A model generated the notes under the pieces. It did no database searches. It was not told the DNA's origin and worked only from the letters and a program-made list of their open reading frames with translations. Below are positions 52,887 through 61,290 of a DNA stretch of 64,000 nt, in pieces (positions within the stretch are counted from its first letter, which is position 1; each line of letters opens with the position of its first letter). The stretch is taken from assembly GCF_028682635.1 (NCBI RefSeq), contig NZ_JANHLK010000010.1:124001-188000 (forward strand), read 5' to 3'. Source of the stretch: Pseudomonas putida (lineage in GTDB: Bacteria; Pseudomonadota; Gammaproteobacteria; Pseudomonadales; Pseudomonadaceae). A program made the translations under genes and the position numbers.

Positions 52887-53253
52887 TCAGCCTTCCACTT
52901 TATCGACGTAAGACTCAAAGAACCAATCAGGGATTTCTTCGGTGCCGTACTCAAGACTGATCCCGTCAGTTACTTCCGCGAGTAGAACTGCGCTGGTACC
53001 AGAGTTATCAAAGATGTACGCCCGGTTGCTTACTGCAATGGCATCTGGAAGTAATGCTAGAGATTTGTGATACCGATCTCTCACCCTATCGGGAGCTACG
53101 GGATGACCACCCTCTCGCACCCTGATCTCCACACGCTTCTTTTTCGAGCTCATCTGCATTCACGTAGGTTTTAATTAGAGCGGGATCGATGACATCCTTG
53201 ATCGTGCTCTTTCCTGAGCCGTTTGGCCCCGCAAAAACCCGGAGTCTAGGCAC
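52887..53253 (-). pseudogene. Zeta-toxin-like P-loop ATPase with internal deletion and frameshift
   Basis: The minus strand begins at GTG 53253 with LRVFAGPNGSGKSTIKD, a zeta-type Walker A, and continues to YVNADELEK. It then jumps, in a different frame, to KKRVEIRVREGGHPVAPDR and RAYIFDNSGT, the C-terminal part of the COG4185-type zeta toxins. The roughly 80-90 residues between (the FETV-like catalytic region) are missing. The GTG overlaps the end of the upstream small gene. The product cannot be functional as a kinase. Confidence 0.8.
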
Positions 53254-53521
53254 GACCAACTGCCGTTTTACCTTCTACGCGGCGCACTGTAATTACTTCA
53301 CCCAATTTGACCTTGCGACGTGGCTTTGCTTTGGCAACAAAAACCTTGTTCCCATCCGGCGACACCCGCACCAAATCCCCAGAATCCACGCGAAGCACGC
53401 TACTGCTCACCAACAATGCACGGGCATAAGCAGTCATGGTAGCCATCTTGGCCAGGTCAGGCACCTCGCGCTCAAGAACGTCCATTTCTTGGTCCGAGAG
53501 CGTTTTAGTTGTCACAATCAT
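53246..53521 (-). CDS. Intact small gene upstream of the broken zeta-like toxin (probable antitoxin)
   Basis: A 91-residue protein with two regions: an N-terminal helical part (DQEMDVLEREVPDLAKMATMTAYARALL) and a C-terminal beta-rich basic part (GDLVRVSPDGNKVFVAKAKPRRKVKLGEVITVRRVEG). Its stop overlaps the toxin start, the usual toxin-antitoxin arrangement. I infer an antitoxin role from position; the family is not one I recognise by sequence. Its ORF is undamaged. Confidence 0.72.
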   Translation of the reverse strand: MIVTTKTLSDQEMDVLEREVPDLAKMATMTAYARALLVSSSVLRVDSGDLVRVSPDGNKVFVAKAKPRRKVKLGEVITVRRVEGKTAVGRA

Positions 53522-53948
53522 CGGGAATCTCCGTACGAATTGTTGCTCTGGTACTTCCTGCTTAAATCATACCGCCTTTACGCGTTCACGACAGGAAAAA
53601 GGGACAAAGGACCTGATGGCAAAGCGGTTGCAGGATCATGCTTTACGAGCCACGGGGCATACAGGTGCGATTACTGTCTCCTTTTCATCTAGATCCGGAT
53701 AGCAGGTAATTCTCGTTAGGTTGTAGGCAAAGTCCGAGAGATACGTGAGCTAGTCAACCTCTGCGCCTCCTCGGCAAGCCTGCGGCTCTGTCATGAATAG
53801 TCAAGCAACTGTCGTCAAATGCGAAGCGCCCCCGAATCGGGGGCTTTTTAATGGGGGTACTAAAAAGTCTCTGGCAATTGAGTCGACGGATCCCTCCGCG
53901 ACCCCTGAGTCACGAGTTGCCTGGTACGCCAGGCAGGAGAATAACAAT
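53522..53948. other. Intergenic region with orphan terminator
   Basis: This 427-base gap lies between the toxin-antitoxin scar and the DUF1329 gene. No gene is recognised. It contains the terminator at 53828-53849, although no plus-strand gene ends just upstream, which suggests loss of a gene. Confidence 0.45.
53828..53849 (+). terminator. Rho-independent terminator
   Basis: GCCCCC-GAATC-GGGGGC is followed by TTTTT (53845-53849). It is a canonical intrinsic terminator for the plus strand. Confidence 0.85.
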
Positions 53949-55271
53949 ATGAAATCCGTGAAAAGCCTGCTGGCCGCCATCCCCCTCATGGCGCTGGCCA
54001 TCGATGCTCATGCCTATGTATCGAGTCAGGAAGCCGCCCGTCTGGGCACCAGCCTGACGTCGGTGGGTGCCGAAAAGGCCGGCAATGCCGATGGCTCCAT
54101 TCCGCCCTACAGCGGTGGCCTGACCACAGCCCCCGCCAGTTTCAAGGCCGGCGACAGCATGCGCCCTGACCCCTTTGCCCATGAAAAACCGTTGCTGGTG
54201 ATCAACGGCAAGAACGTTGACGCCTACAAGGGCATGCTGACCGCCACCACCCTGGAGTTGGCCCGGCGCTACCCTGGTTTTCGCGTCGACGTGTACCCGA
54301 CCCACCGCACGGCATCGCTGCCCCAGGCGGTCCTGGACAATAGCCGCACCAATGCCACCAACGCCAGGACCCTCAACGGCGGGACTGCCATCGACAATGT
54401 GATGCCCGGGGTGCCGTTCCCGATCCCGAAATCGGGCGCCGAGGCGATGTGGAACTTCCTGCTGCGCTACCAGGGTGTGAACATCCATTCCAAGTACGAC
54501 TCCTGGAGCGTCGACACGGCAGGTGTACCGAGCCTGGCCGTCACCGGTGAGGCATTCGTCTCGTTTCCGATCTACGAGAACATGTCGAAGCCGTTCAACA
54601 GCTCGGACATTTATTATCAGTTGAAACTGTCCTATACCGGGCCTGCACGCCGCGCCGGTGAATCGATCATGCTCAAGAACGCGACCAATCCCACGGAATT
54701 TCCTGGCCGCGCCTGGCAGTACATGCCGGCACAGCGTCGGGTCAAACAGATTTCGATCCTGGCCTACGACACCCCCAACCCCGGCACCGCCCGAGCACTG
54801 GAGCTGTACGACTGGACGCTGGTCGGCAAGCGCGAAATGATCGTGCCCTACAACACCTACAAGCTCACCTACGCTCGCGACGCCAAATCGCTGACCACCC
54901 CCGATTTCATCTCCCCGGATTTCGTGCGCTGGGAAAAACACCGGGTCTACGTCGTGGAGGGCAACCTCAAGCCCGGTGCCAGGCACATCTACCAGAAGCG
55001 CCGTTTTTACCTCGATGAAGATACCTGGGCCGCGGTGGCGTCCGATCAGTACGACACCCGTGGCCAGCTGTATCGCGGTTCCTTCGCTTTCTTCAGCCAG
55101 AGCTATGACCAGCAAGTCCCGGATGCCACCCCTTTCATGACGTACGACCTGTCGCGTGGCACCTACAACATCAATGGCGTGGTCGGTCCCCATGGCGGCA
55201 TCCGCTACATCGAGCCGCTGTCGACGGCGCAGTGGGTGCCGGAGTCCATGGCGGGGACCGGTATTCGCTAG
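53949..55271 (+). CDS. DUF1329 family exported protein
   Basis: A 440-residue protein with a clear signal peptide (MKSVKSLLAAIPLMALAIDAHA, cleavage before YVSS). The start at ATG 53949 follows CAGGAGAATAAC. The mature domain has the DUF1329 features SLTSVGAEKAGNADGSIPPYSGGL at its start, PGRAWQYMPAQRRVKQISILAYDTPNP in the middle and YDLSRGTYNINGVVG near the end. DUF1329 genes usually accompany DUF1302, RND/MMPL and YCF48-type genes in Pseudomonas; the latter two occur on the other strand at 61-64 kb. A role in lipid or hydrophobic compound handling in the outer envelope is suspected, not shown. Confidence 0.9.
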   Translation: MKSVKSLLAAIPLMALAIDAHAYVSSQEAARLGTSLTSVGAEKAGNADGSIPPYSGGLTTAPASFKAGDSMRPDPFAHEKPLLVINGKNVDAYKGMLTATTLELARRYPGFRVDVYPTHRTASLPQAVLDNSRTNATNARTLNGGTAIDNVMPGVPFPIPKSGAEAMWNFLLRYQGVNIHSKYDSWSVDTAGVPSLAVTGEAFVSFPIYENMSKPFNSSDIYYQLKLSYTGPARRAGESIMLKNATNPTEFPGRAWQYMPAQRRVKQISILAYDTPNPGTARALELYDWTLVGKREMIVPYNTYKLTYARDAKSLTTPDFISPDFVRWEKHRVYVVEGNLKPGARHIYQKRRFYLDEDTWAAVASDQYDTRGQLYRGSFAFFSQSYDQQVPDATPFMTYDLSRGTYNINGVVGPHGGIRYIEPLSTAQWVPESMAGTGIR

Positions 55272-55313
55272 GTTCGCGGTGAATCGTCCCCCTCTGTCGA
55301 CCGCCGCCGAACC

Positions 55314-55389
55314 CTGTGGGAGCCAGCCTGCTGGCGATAAAGGTCACTTGGCGCCTGGAATACCATCGCCAGCAGGCTGGCTCCCACAG
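55314..55389. repeat. REP doublet with perfect 25-bp arms
   Basis: The arm at 55314-55338 (contains TGTGGGAGCCAGCCTGCTGG) is the exact reverse complement of 55365-55389, separated by 26 bases. It is the same REP family as at 804-1073. Confidence 0.92.
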
Positions 55390-55453
55390 TGGATCGGGTA
55401 CAGCCGCGAATACACCTGCTGAAAGCTTGACCGGGAACAGAGTATTTACAAGA

Positions 55454-55600
55454 TCAAACGGATCGCCCGCCCAACCATTGATCAAGCTTGGGCCACATCC
55501 GCTTGACTGCGGCCGGCCCCGCCACCAGGCTGACATGACCGCCCGGCAGCATCAGTTCTTCCTTGTCGCGTGAACCTGCGCGGGCCACCAAAGGTGCGCG
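55454..55600 (-). pseudogene. C-terminal remnant of a PHA-synthase-like alpha/beta hydrolase
   Basis: The minus strand encodes APLVARAGSRDKEELML, then PGGHVSLVAGPAAVKRMW and PKLDQWLGGRSV followed by stop at 55454. This looks like the last 45 or so residues of a PhaC/polyhydroxyalkanoate-synthase-like hydrolase (the GGH carries the catalytic His). The frame has no start and no upstream part. The rest of 55272-55705 contains only the REP doublet. Confidence 0.6.
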
Positions 55601-55705
55601 CAGTCCGGTGGTACTTCGAGCCCTACCCCACAGCAGCGAGCCGGCTCCCTACCTGTCAACGGTTTGCAAAAGCTTCCTGGAGTGTCTTTGCGCCCAGGTA
55701 CGGGA

Positions 55706-56317
55706 TCAGAACGTTCCCGTGCGCACCTCGCCACTGCGCACGTAACGGCCGATCAACACACCCCCGGGCGAGCAGGTCGAATGCTCCAGCGTGAACGCCG
55801 AGGCTTGCGCCTTGTCGTCGAACAGGCGCTTGCCGTGCCCGAGGACGACGGGGAAAGTCATCAGCCTAAGCTCGTCCACCAATCCGGCGGCCAGCAATTG
55901 GCGCACCAGCTCGGCGCTGCCTTGGGTCAACAGGTGGGCGCCGTCCTGTTGCTTGAGCGCGCGTATGGCGTCGACGAGGTTGCCCTGCAGTGCATGACTG
56001 TTGTGCCAATCCAGCGTATCGGGGCGATGGGTGGCCACGTGCTTGGGCACCGTGTTGAACAGGTCGGCGATGTAGTTGTGTGCCCCGCCGTTTATCCGTG
56101 GCCAGTAGGCCGCGAAGATGTCGTAGGTGCGACGTCCCAGCAGCAACTCGAATGGCTGTGAGAACAGGTCCTTAATAGCCTGGCCAGAGCTCTCGTCCGA
56201 ATAAGGCACTATCCAGCCACCGAAACGAAATTCGCCGCTGGTGTCTTCATCCGGCCCGCCGGGTGCTTGAATAACGCCGTCGAGGCTGATGAAAGCGGCA
56301 ACGATGAGTTTGCGCAT
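55706..56317 (-). CDS. Dihydrofolate reductase-like (RibD C-terminal) protein
   Basis: A 203-residue protein of the DHFR/RibD reductase fold. It starts MRKLIVAAFISLDGVIQAPGGPDED, then LLLGRRTYDIFAAYWP, LLTQGSAELVRQLLAAGLVDELRLMTFPVVLGHGKRLF. Such proteins are common and mostly uncharacterised; several bind NADPH. It is divergent from the GST gene. Confidence 0.88.
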   Translation of the reverse strand: MRKLIVAAFISLDGVIQAPGGPDEDTSGEFRFGGWIVPYSDESSGQAIKDLFSQPFELLLGRRTYDIFAAYWPRINGGAHNYIADLFNTVPKHVATHRPDTLDWHNSHALQGNLVDAIRALKQQDGAHLLTQGSAELVRQLLAAGLVDELRLMTFPVVLGHGKRLFDDKAQASAFTLEHSTCSPGGVLIGRYVRSGEVRTGTF

Positions 56318-56499
56318 GTTTTTCTCCTGATTAGTCCTCGTTCAGGGAACATCGACCCCAATGCATTCCCTGACCCATAGTCGAACGGGACTCTGCGAAA
56401 TCGACAGCAGTTGCTCGTATTGCTTGCGCGACATACTGTTTTACCCCAACGCGATCGCAAGCGGTCAATGTCATCACTACAAACAATGGGGTCCATCTC

Positions 56500-57339
56500 G
56501 TGAGCAAAGCGTCTTATGTTCCGCCCAAGGTCTGGAAACACAACGCGCCGTCTGGCGGTCAGTTCGCCAGCATCAACCGCCCGGTTGCCGGCCCGACCCA
56601 TGACAAGACGCTGCCGACCGGCAAGCATCCGTTGCAGCTGTATTCGCTGGCCACGCCCAATGGCGTGAAGGTGACCATCATGCTCGAGGAGCTGTTGGCG
56701 CTTGGGCATGCCGGTGCCGAGTACGACGCCTGGCTGATCCGCATCGGCGAGGGCGATCAGTTTTCCAGCGGCTTCGTCGAGATCAACCCGAACTCGAAGA
56801 TCCCGGCACTGCTGGACCGCAGCGCCGAGCCGCCGATCCGCGTGTTCGAATCCGGTTCGATCCTGCTTTTCCTCGCGGAAAAGTTCGGCGCCTTCCTGCC
56901 CACCGACCTCGCTGGACGCACCGAAACCCTGAACTGGCTGTTCTGGCAAATGGGTTCGGCCCCCTACCTGGGCGGCGGCTTCGGGCATTTCTACGCCTAC
57001 GCGCCGGAGAAATTCGAATACCCGATCAACCGCTTCACCATGGAGACCAAACGTCAGCTGGACGTTCTCGACCGTCGTCTTGCCGAGAGTCCCTACCTGG
57101 CCGGTGACTACTACACCATCGCCGACATCGCGGTCTGGCCCTGGTACGGCCAGTTGGTGCGCGACAACGTGTACTCGGCGGCCGAGTTTCTATCGGCCCA
57201 CCAATACACCCACGTGCAGTGCTGGGCGGAAGAAATCGCCAAGCGGCCGGCGGTCATTCGTGGTCAGCGGGTCAATCGGACGTGGGGGGATGAGGCGACG
57301 CAGGTGCCTGAGCGGCATCAGGCGCAAGATTTGGGCTGA
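56500..57339 (+). CDS. yghU: YghU-type glutathione S-transferase (disulfide-bond oxidoreductase)
   Basis: A 279-residue GST of the Nu class, starting at GTG 56500. The N-terminal extension (about 1-45) and the thioredoxin-fold domain with TPNGVKVTIMLEELL, NPNSKIPALLDR and ESGSILLFLAEKFG are characteristic; the C-terminal helical domain has FYAYAPEKFEYPINRF and GDYYTIADIAVWPWYGQLV. E. coli YghU binds two glutathione molecules and reduces disulfides and hydroperoxides. No operon partner is evident. Confidence 0.92.
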   Translation: MSKASYVPPKVWKHNAPSGGQFASINRPVAGPTHDKTLPTGKHPLQLYSLATPNGVKVTIMLEELLALGHAGAEYDAWLIRIGEGDQFSSGFVEINPNSKIPALLDRSAEPPIRVFESGSILLFLAEKFGAFLPTDLAGRTETLNWLFWQMGSAPYLGGGFGHFYAYAPEKFEYPINRFTMETKRQLDVLDRRLAESPYLAGDYYTIADIAVWPWYGQLVRDNVYSAAEFLSAHQYTHVQCWAEEIAKRPAVIRGQRVNRTWGDEATQVPERHQAQDLG

Positions 57340-57427
57340 AGACCGTAGTTGGTTTCAGCCCTGCCCCGTGACGTCTCGACACCGGCTAAGCTTCTACGAT
57401 TGAGCTTCTTTTCCTGAGGAGATCTTC

Positions 57428-58702
57428 GTGAGCAGCCTGCCCCTGTCCGAACTCGATGCCGCCCTGCCTGGCCTTGTGCGCAAGATTCGCGTGCTGGACG
57501 CCCTGTCCTGGCCGGATGGGGTCGAGGAAGCGTTCCTGGCGAGTTGGCGCGCCGGGCAGCCCGAGTTGCCCAGGGTCCAACTGCAACCGCGTGATCACAG
57601 CGCCGACATTGACGCGCTCGAAGGCTTTATCGACCGCTGCGATGTGGGCCATCCGGCCGGGCGCCACCTGGCCATGACTGCGCGCAGTTATGCCACGGCC
57701 GGGCACATGCTCGGTGCCATTGGCACGCCCGCCTTCACTCAGTATTCGTCGGCGCTGTACCGGCGCCCGGACTTCTCCTACCCGAATCTGAACCTGAGCA
57801 TGCTGGACGCGGCGAACTTCTTCCTCAACACCACCGACGCCCTTATTGGCGGTGCGCGGATCCCGCCGAGCCCGGCGGAGATTCCGGCCGAAGCCTTCGC
57901 GGCCTGGATGCAGCCGGAACTGGACCGCTTCTTCGGCCCCGGCCGGATCACCGTGCTGCTCGATCCGACCTTGGCGGCCAAGGCAATCGCCGGCGCGAGC
58001 CGCATTCGCCTGCGGGCCAGCGCGCTGTTTTCCGAACTGGACAAGAACCAGCTGTTGCAGCACGAGGCGTTCGTGCATGTGGCCACGGCGCAGAACGGCG
58101 CGCTGCAATCGAACCTCAAGAGCCTTGGCCTGGGCGCGCCGCGTACCACCCAGACCCAGGAAGGCATCGCCACCCTGGCCGAGCTGTTCACCGGCAGCAT
58201 GGACATCAACCGCCTGCGTCGCCTGGCCTTGCGCGTGCTCGCGGTGCAACAGGCGCTCGATGGTGCCGATTTCATCCAGGTGTTCGAAGGTTTTCTCGCT
58301 GCCGGCCAGACCCAGGAAGAGTCCTTCCGTTCGACCCAGCGGGTATTTCGCGGCGCCGACCTGCGCGGCGGTTCGGCGTTCACCAAGGACGCGGCCTACC
58401 TGACCGGTCTGCTCGGCGTGCACACCTTGCTGCGCATCGCCATCCGTGACAACCGGCCGGAGCTGGTCGGCTATCTGTTCGCCGGGCGCCTGAGCCTGGG
58501 GGACACCGTACGCCTGGCCCCGCTGTTCGAGTCCGGCTGGCTCCAGGCACCGGTCCATGTGCCGGCCTGGGCCCGCGACCTGCGCCTGCTCGCCGCCAAC
58601 CTGGCGTTCTCGGCGTTTATCTCGCGAATCAAGCTGGATGTGCTTGATCTGGACGTGCTAATGGCCTTCGCCGATGGGCATGAAGCCGATGCCAGCGCCT
58701 AG
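57428..58702 (+). CDS. Flavohemoglobin expression-modulating QEGLA-motif protein (MATCAP/DUF1704 putative metallopeptidase)
   Basis: A 424-residue protein starting at GTG 57428 after GAGGAGAT. The zinc-peptidase-like motif HEAFVH (HExxxH) is at residues 212-217, and the family-naming motif reads QEGIA at 244-248. Between residues 320 and 345 lies VFRGADLRGGSAFTKDAAYLTGL, also conserved. The MATCAP relatives in eukaryotes are tubulin carboxypeptidases; the bacterial substrate is unknown. No flavohemoglobin gene is adjacent. Confidence 0.88.
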   Translation: MSSLPLSELDAALPGLVRKIRVLDALSWPDGVEEAFLASWRAGQPELPRVQLQPRDHSADIDALEGFIDRCDVGHPAGRHLAMTARSYATAGHMLGAIGTPAFTQYSSALYRRPDFSYPNLNLSMLDAANFFLNTTDALIGGARIPPSPAEIPAEAFAAWMQPELDRFFGPGRITVLLDPTLAAKAIAGASRIRLRASALFSELDKNQLLQHEAFVHVATAQNGALQSNLKSLGLGAPRTTQTQEGIATLAELFTGSMDINRLRRLALRVLAVQQALDGADFIQVFEGFLAAGQTQEESFRSTQRVFRGADLRGGSAFTKDAAYLTGLLGVHTLLRIAIRDNRPELVGYLFAGRLSLGDTVRLAPLFESGWLQAPVHVPAWARDLRLLAANLAFSAFISRIKLDVLDLDVLMAFADGHEADASA

Positions 58703-58722
58703 GCGAATCTGCAGTCCAGGCA

Positions 58723-59436
58723 TCACAAGGTAATGGGTTGGAGCGGATACAGCCGATCATCGAACTGACTCAAGCGTGGGTATTGGATGGGCTCATCCGC
58801 TTCGATATTTTCCAAGCGCTGGCGATAGCTGAGCAAAAATGCCTGTCGGTCTTCAGCGCTGATGTACGGCACGTGCCAGCCGACAAAAGGCGGCAGCACC
58901 TCCAGCCCGACATAGGCCAGCGTCCCGCGCAACAGCGGGCGCAACATGTCTTCCAGGGGACCATGGATGGCTTCCTCGCCGAACATGTGTTCACGCCCGC
59001 CCAAGGTCACCGTCACCAGGGCTTTCTTGCCGCTCAGGCCGCCTTGATCATAGAAGCGCTTGCCGCCGTAGCAGATGCCGGATACCAGCACCCGGTCAAT
59101 CCAGCCCTTGAGAATCGCCGGCGTGGAGAACCAGTAGATCGGGAAATTGAGGATCAGCAGGTCCGCCCACAACAGTTTGTCCAGCTCCTGCTGGATATCG
59201 GCGGCGAGGGTCTGCTCCTTGCTGTTGCGTCGTTGCTCGAGGGCGTAGACCAGGTATTCGGGATTCTCCCTGACGCAGAAGTCCTCTGCACTGGCCACCG
59301 GGTTCCAGTTCATCGCGTAGAGGTCGGATACCCGGACTTGATGCCCTTGCGCCTGCAAGGTCTCGACCGCCTGGTCGCGCAGCGCCGCGGTAAAGGATTT
59401 CGGTTCGGGATGGGCATGCACGATTAAAACGTTCAT
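58723..59436 (-). CDS. NAD(P)H:quinone oxidoreductase, NQO1/MdaB-like flavodoxin fold
   Basis: A 237-residue FAD/FMN reductase. It opens MNVLIVHAHPEPKSFTAALRD and carries ADLLILNFPIYWFSTPAILKGWIDRVL and VTLGGREHMFG, typical of NQO1-type quinone reductases that perform two-electron reduction of quinones. It sits 38 bases after the acyl-CoA dehydrogenase gene on the same strand and may be co-transcribed. Confidence 0.9.
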   Translation of the reverse strand: MNVLIVHAHPEPKSFTAALRDQAVETLQAQGHQVRVSDLYAMNWNPVASAEDFCVRENPEYLVYALEQRRNSKEQTLAADIQQELDKLLWADLLILNFPIYWFSTPAILKGWIDRVLVSGICYGGKRFYDQGGLSGKKALVTVTLGGREHMFGEEAIHGPLEDMLRPLLRGTLAYVGLEVLPPFVGWHVPYISAEDRQAFLLSYRQRLENIEADEPIQYPRLSQFDDRLYPLQPITL

Positions 59437-59474
59437 GGGGGGGTCCTTGAAATGGGGTTGATGCGTTCGTCACG

Positions 59475-61253
59475 TCAGAATTGATCGGCATCGAGCAGGA
59501 ACAGGCTCTCGCTACCGGCCCTGACCGCAGCGGCCAGGGAGTGGACCCGAGGCAACAGGCGAGCGAAGAAGAAGCGCGCAGTTCCCAGTTTGGTCCGGTA
59601 AAAAACATCCTGGTCCTGCTTTTGCAACGCGGTACGCGCCATCAGCGCCCACATGTAGGCGTAAGCGGTGTAGCCCAATACGTGCAGGTACTCGACTGAC
59701 GCCGCACCGATTTCATTCGGGTTGGATGCCGCCCGATCCAGTAGCCATGCGGTCAGTTCGTCGAGGGTCTGCACAGCGTCGTTCAGCGGTTGGGTGAACT
59801 CCATCAGGTCAGCGCCGACCGAAGCGGTGAATTGCCGAATTTCGTCAGCGAACAGGTGGTAGTACGCCCCGCCACTGCCGAGTACTTTACGACCCAGCAG
59901 GTCGAGTGCCTGGATGCCATTGGTGCCTTCGTAGATCTGGGTAATGCGGCAGTCGCGGATCAGCTGTTCCTGGCCCCATTCACGGATAAAACCATGACCG
60001 CCGAAGATCTGCTGTCCATGCACCGTGGTTTCCAGCCCCATGTCGGTGAGGAACGCCTTGGCCACCGGCGTCAGCAGGACCACCAGTGCTTGCGCGCGTT
60101 GGCGGGTGGCGGCGTCTTCGCTGAATTTTGCGCTATCGAGTTGCAGGGCGACGTAGCTGGAGAACGCGCGGCCGCCTTCGTTCAACGCTTTCATGGTCAG
60201 CAACATGCGACGCACGTCCGGGTGCACGATGATCGGGTCGGCGAGCTTGTCCGGATCGGCCGGGCCGGTTGGCGCCCGGCTCTGGATTCGGTCGCGGGCG
60301 TATTCGACGGCGTTCTGATAGGAGCGTTCACCGAGGGACAGGCCCTGGATCCCGACGCCCAGGCGTTCATAGTTCATCATGGTGAACATCGCCGCCAGGC
60401 CCTTGTTCGGCGCATCGATGATGTAGCCGGTGGCGCCGTCGAAATTCATCACGCAGGTGGCCGAGGCCTTGATGCCCATCTTGTGCTCGATCGAGCCGCA
60501 GGACAGGCTGTTGCGCGCGCCCAACGCACCGTTGGCATCGACCAGGAATTTCGGTACCAGGAACAGCGAAATGCCTTTGGGTCCTGGCGGAGCATCCGGC
60601 AGCCTGGCCAACACCAGGTGAATGATGTTTTCAGTGAGGTCGTGCTCACCGCCAGTGATGAAGATCTTGGTGCCGCTGACCTTGTAGCTGCCGTCGGCTT
60701 GCGGCTCGGCCCTGGTGCGGATGATACCCAGGTCGGTACCGGCGTGTGGCTCGGTCAGGCACATGGAACCGGCCCAGACACCGGCGTACATGTTCGGCAG
60801 GTACGCAGCCTTCAGTTCTTCGCTGGCGTGGGCGTTGATCGACAGGCAGGCGCCAGCGGTCAGCATTGGATACAGGCCGAAAGACAGGTTGGCCGAGTTG
60901 AGCATTTCTTCGACCTGGGCGCAAATCACCTTGGGCATGCCCATGCCCCCGAACCGTTCGTCGCCACCGACGCTGGTCCAGCCGCCAGCGGCGTAGGTCT
61001 GGTAGGCCTCGGGGAAACCCTTGGGGGTCTGCACCGCGCCGTCGGCCCAGGAGCAGCCTTGTTCATCGCCGCTGCGGTTCAGCGGGGCAATGGTGCCGGC
61101 GATGACTTTGCCGGCTTCTTCGAGAATGGTGCTGGCGGTGTCTTCGTCCACCACATTGGCCAGGGCTGGCAGTTGCGCCCAAAGCCTGGAAACCTCGAAC
61201 ACTTCATTCAGAACAAAACGCATATCGCGCAGGGGTGCTTTGTAGTCAGCCAT
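59475..61253 (-). CDS. Acyl-CoA dehydrogenase (DmdC/long 600-residue type)
   Basis: A 592-residue FAD enzyme. The start ATG 61253 gives MADYKAPLRDMRFVLNEVFE, the usual beginning of this subfamily; a TTG ten codons upstream is the alternative. Substrate and flavin stretches are CLTEPHAGTDLGIIRT and GTKIFITGGEHDLTENI, and the catalytic base region is QIYEGTNGIQALDLLGRKVL. The extra C-terminal helical domain is typical of the 3-methylmercaptopropionyl-CoA dehydrogenase-like group, but many members act on other acyl-CoAs. It is located next to the RND transporter gene on the same strand. Confidence 0.92.
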   Translation of the reverse strand: MADYKAPLRDMRFVLNEVFEVSRLWAQLPALANVVDEDTASTILEEAGKVIAGTIAPLNRSGDEQGCSWADGAVQTPKGFPEAYQTYAAGGWTSVGGDERFGGMGMPKVICAQVEEMLNSANLSFGLYPMLTAGACLSINAHASEELKAAYLPNMYAGVWAGSMCLTEPHAGTDLGIIRTRAEPQADGSYKVSGTKIFITGGEHDLTENIIHLVLARLPDAPPGPKGISLFLVPKFLVDANGALGARNSLSCGSIEHKMGIKASATCVMNFDGATGYIIDAPNKGLAAMFTMMNYERLGVGIQGLSLGERSYQNAVEYARDRIQSRAPTGPADPDKLADPIIVHPDVRRMLLTMKALNEGGRAFSSYVALQLDSAKFSEDAATRQRAQALVVLLTPVAKAFLTDMGLETTVHGQQIFGGHGFIREWGQEQLIRDCRITQIYEGTNGIQALDLLGRKVLGSGGAYYHLFADEIRQFTASVGADLMEFTQPLNDAVQTLDELTAWLLDRAASNPNEIGAASVEYLHVLGYTAYAYMWALMARTALQKQDQDVFYRTKLGTARFFFARLLPRVHSLAAAVRAGSESLFLLDADQF

Positions 61254-61290
61254 GATGAAATCGCTCGCTTGAAAATTGGACAATGCAGAT

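Noticed and set aside
53910..55193. Long minus-strand open frame of about 427 codons opposite the DUF1329 gene
   Set aside because: It mirrors a gene with signal peptide and conserved domains on the plus strand, and its translation is rich in Gly, His, Arg and Val without a recognisable domain. GC-rich codon bias creates such frames.
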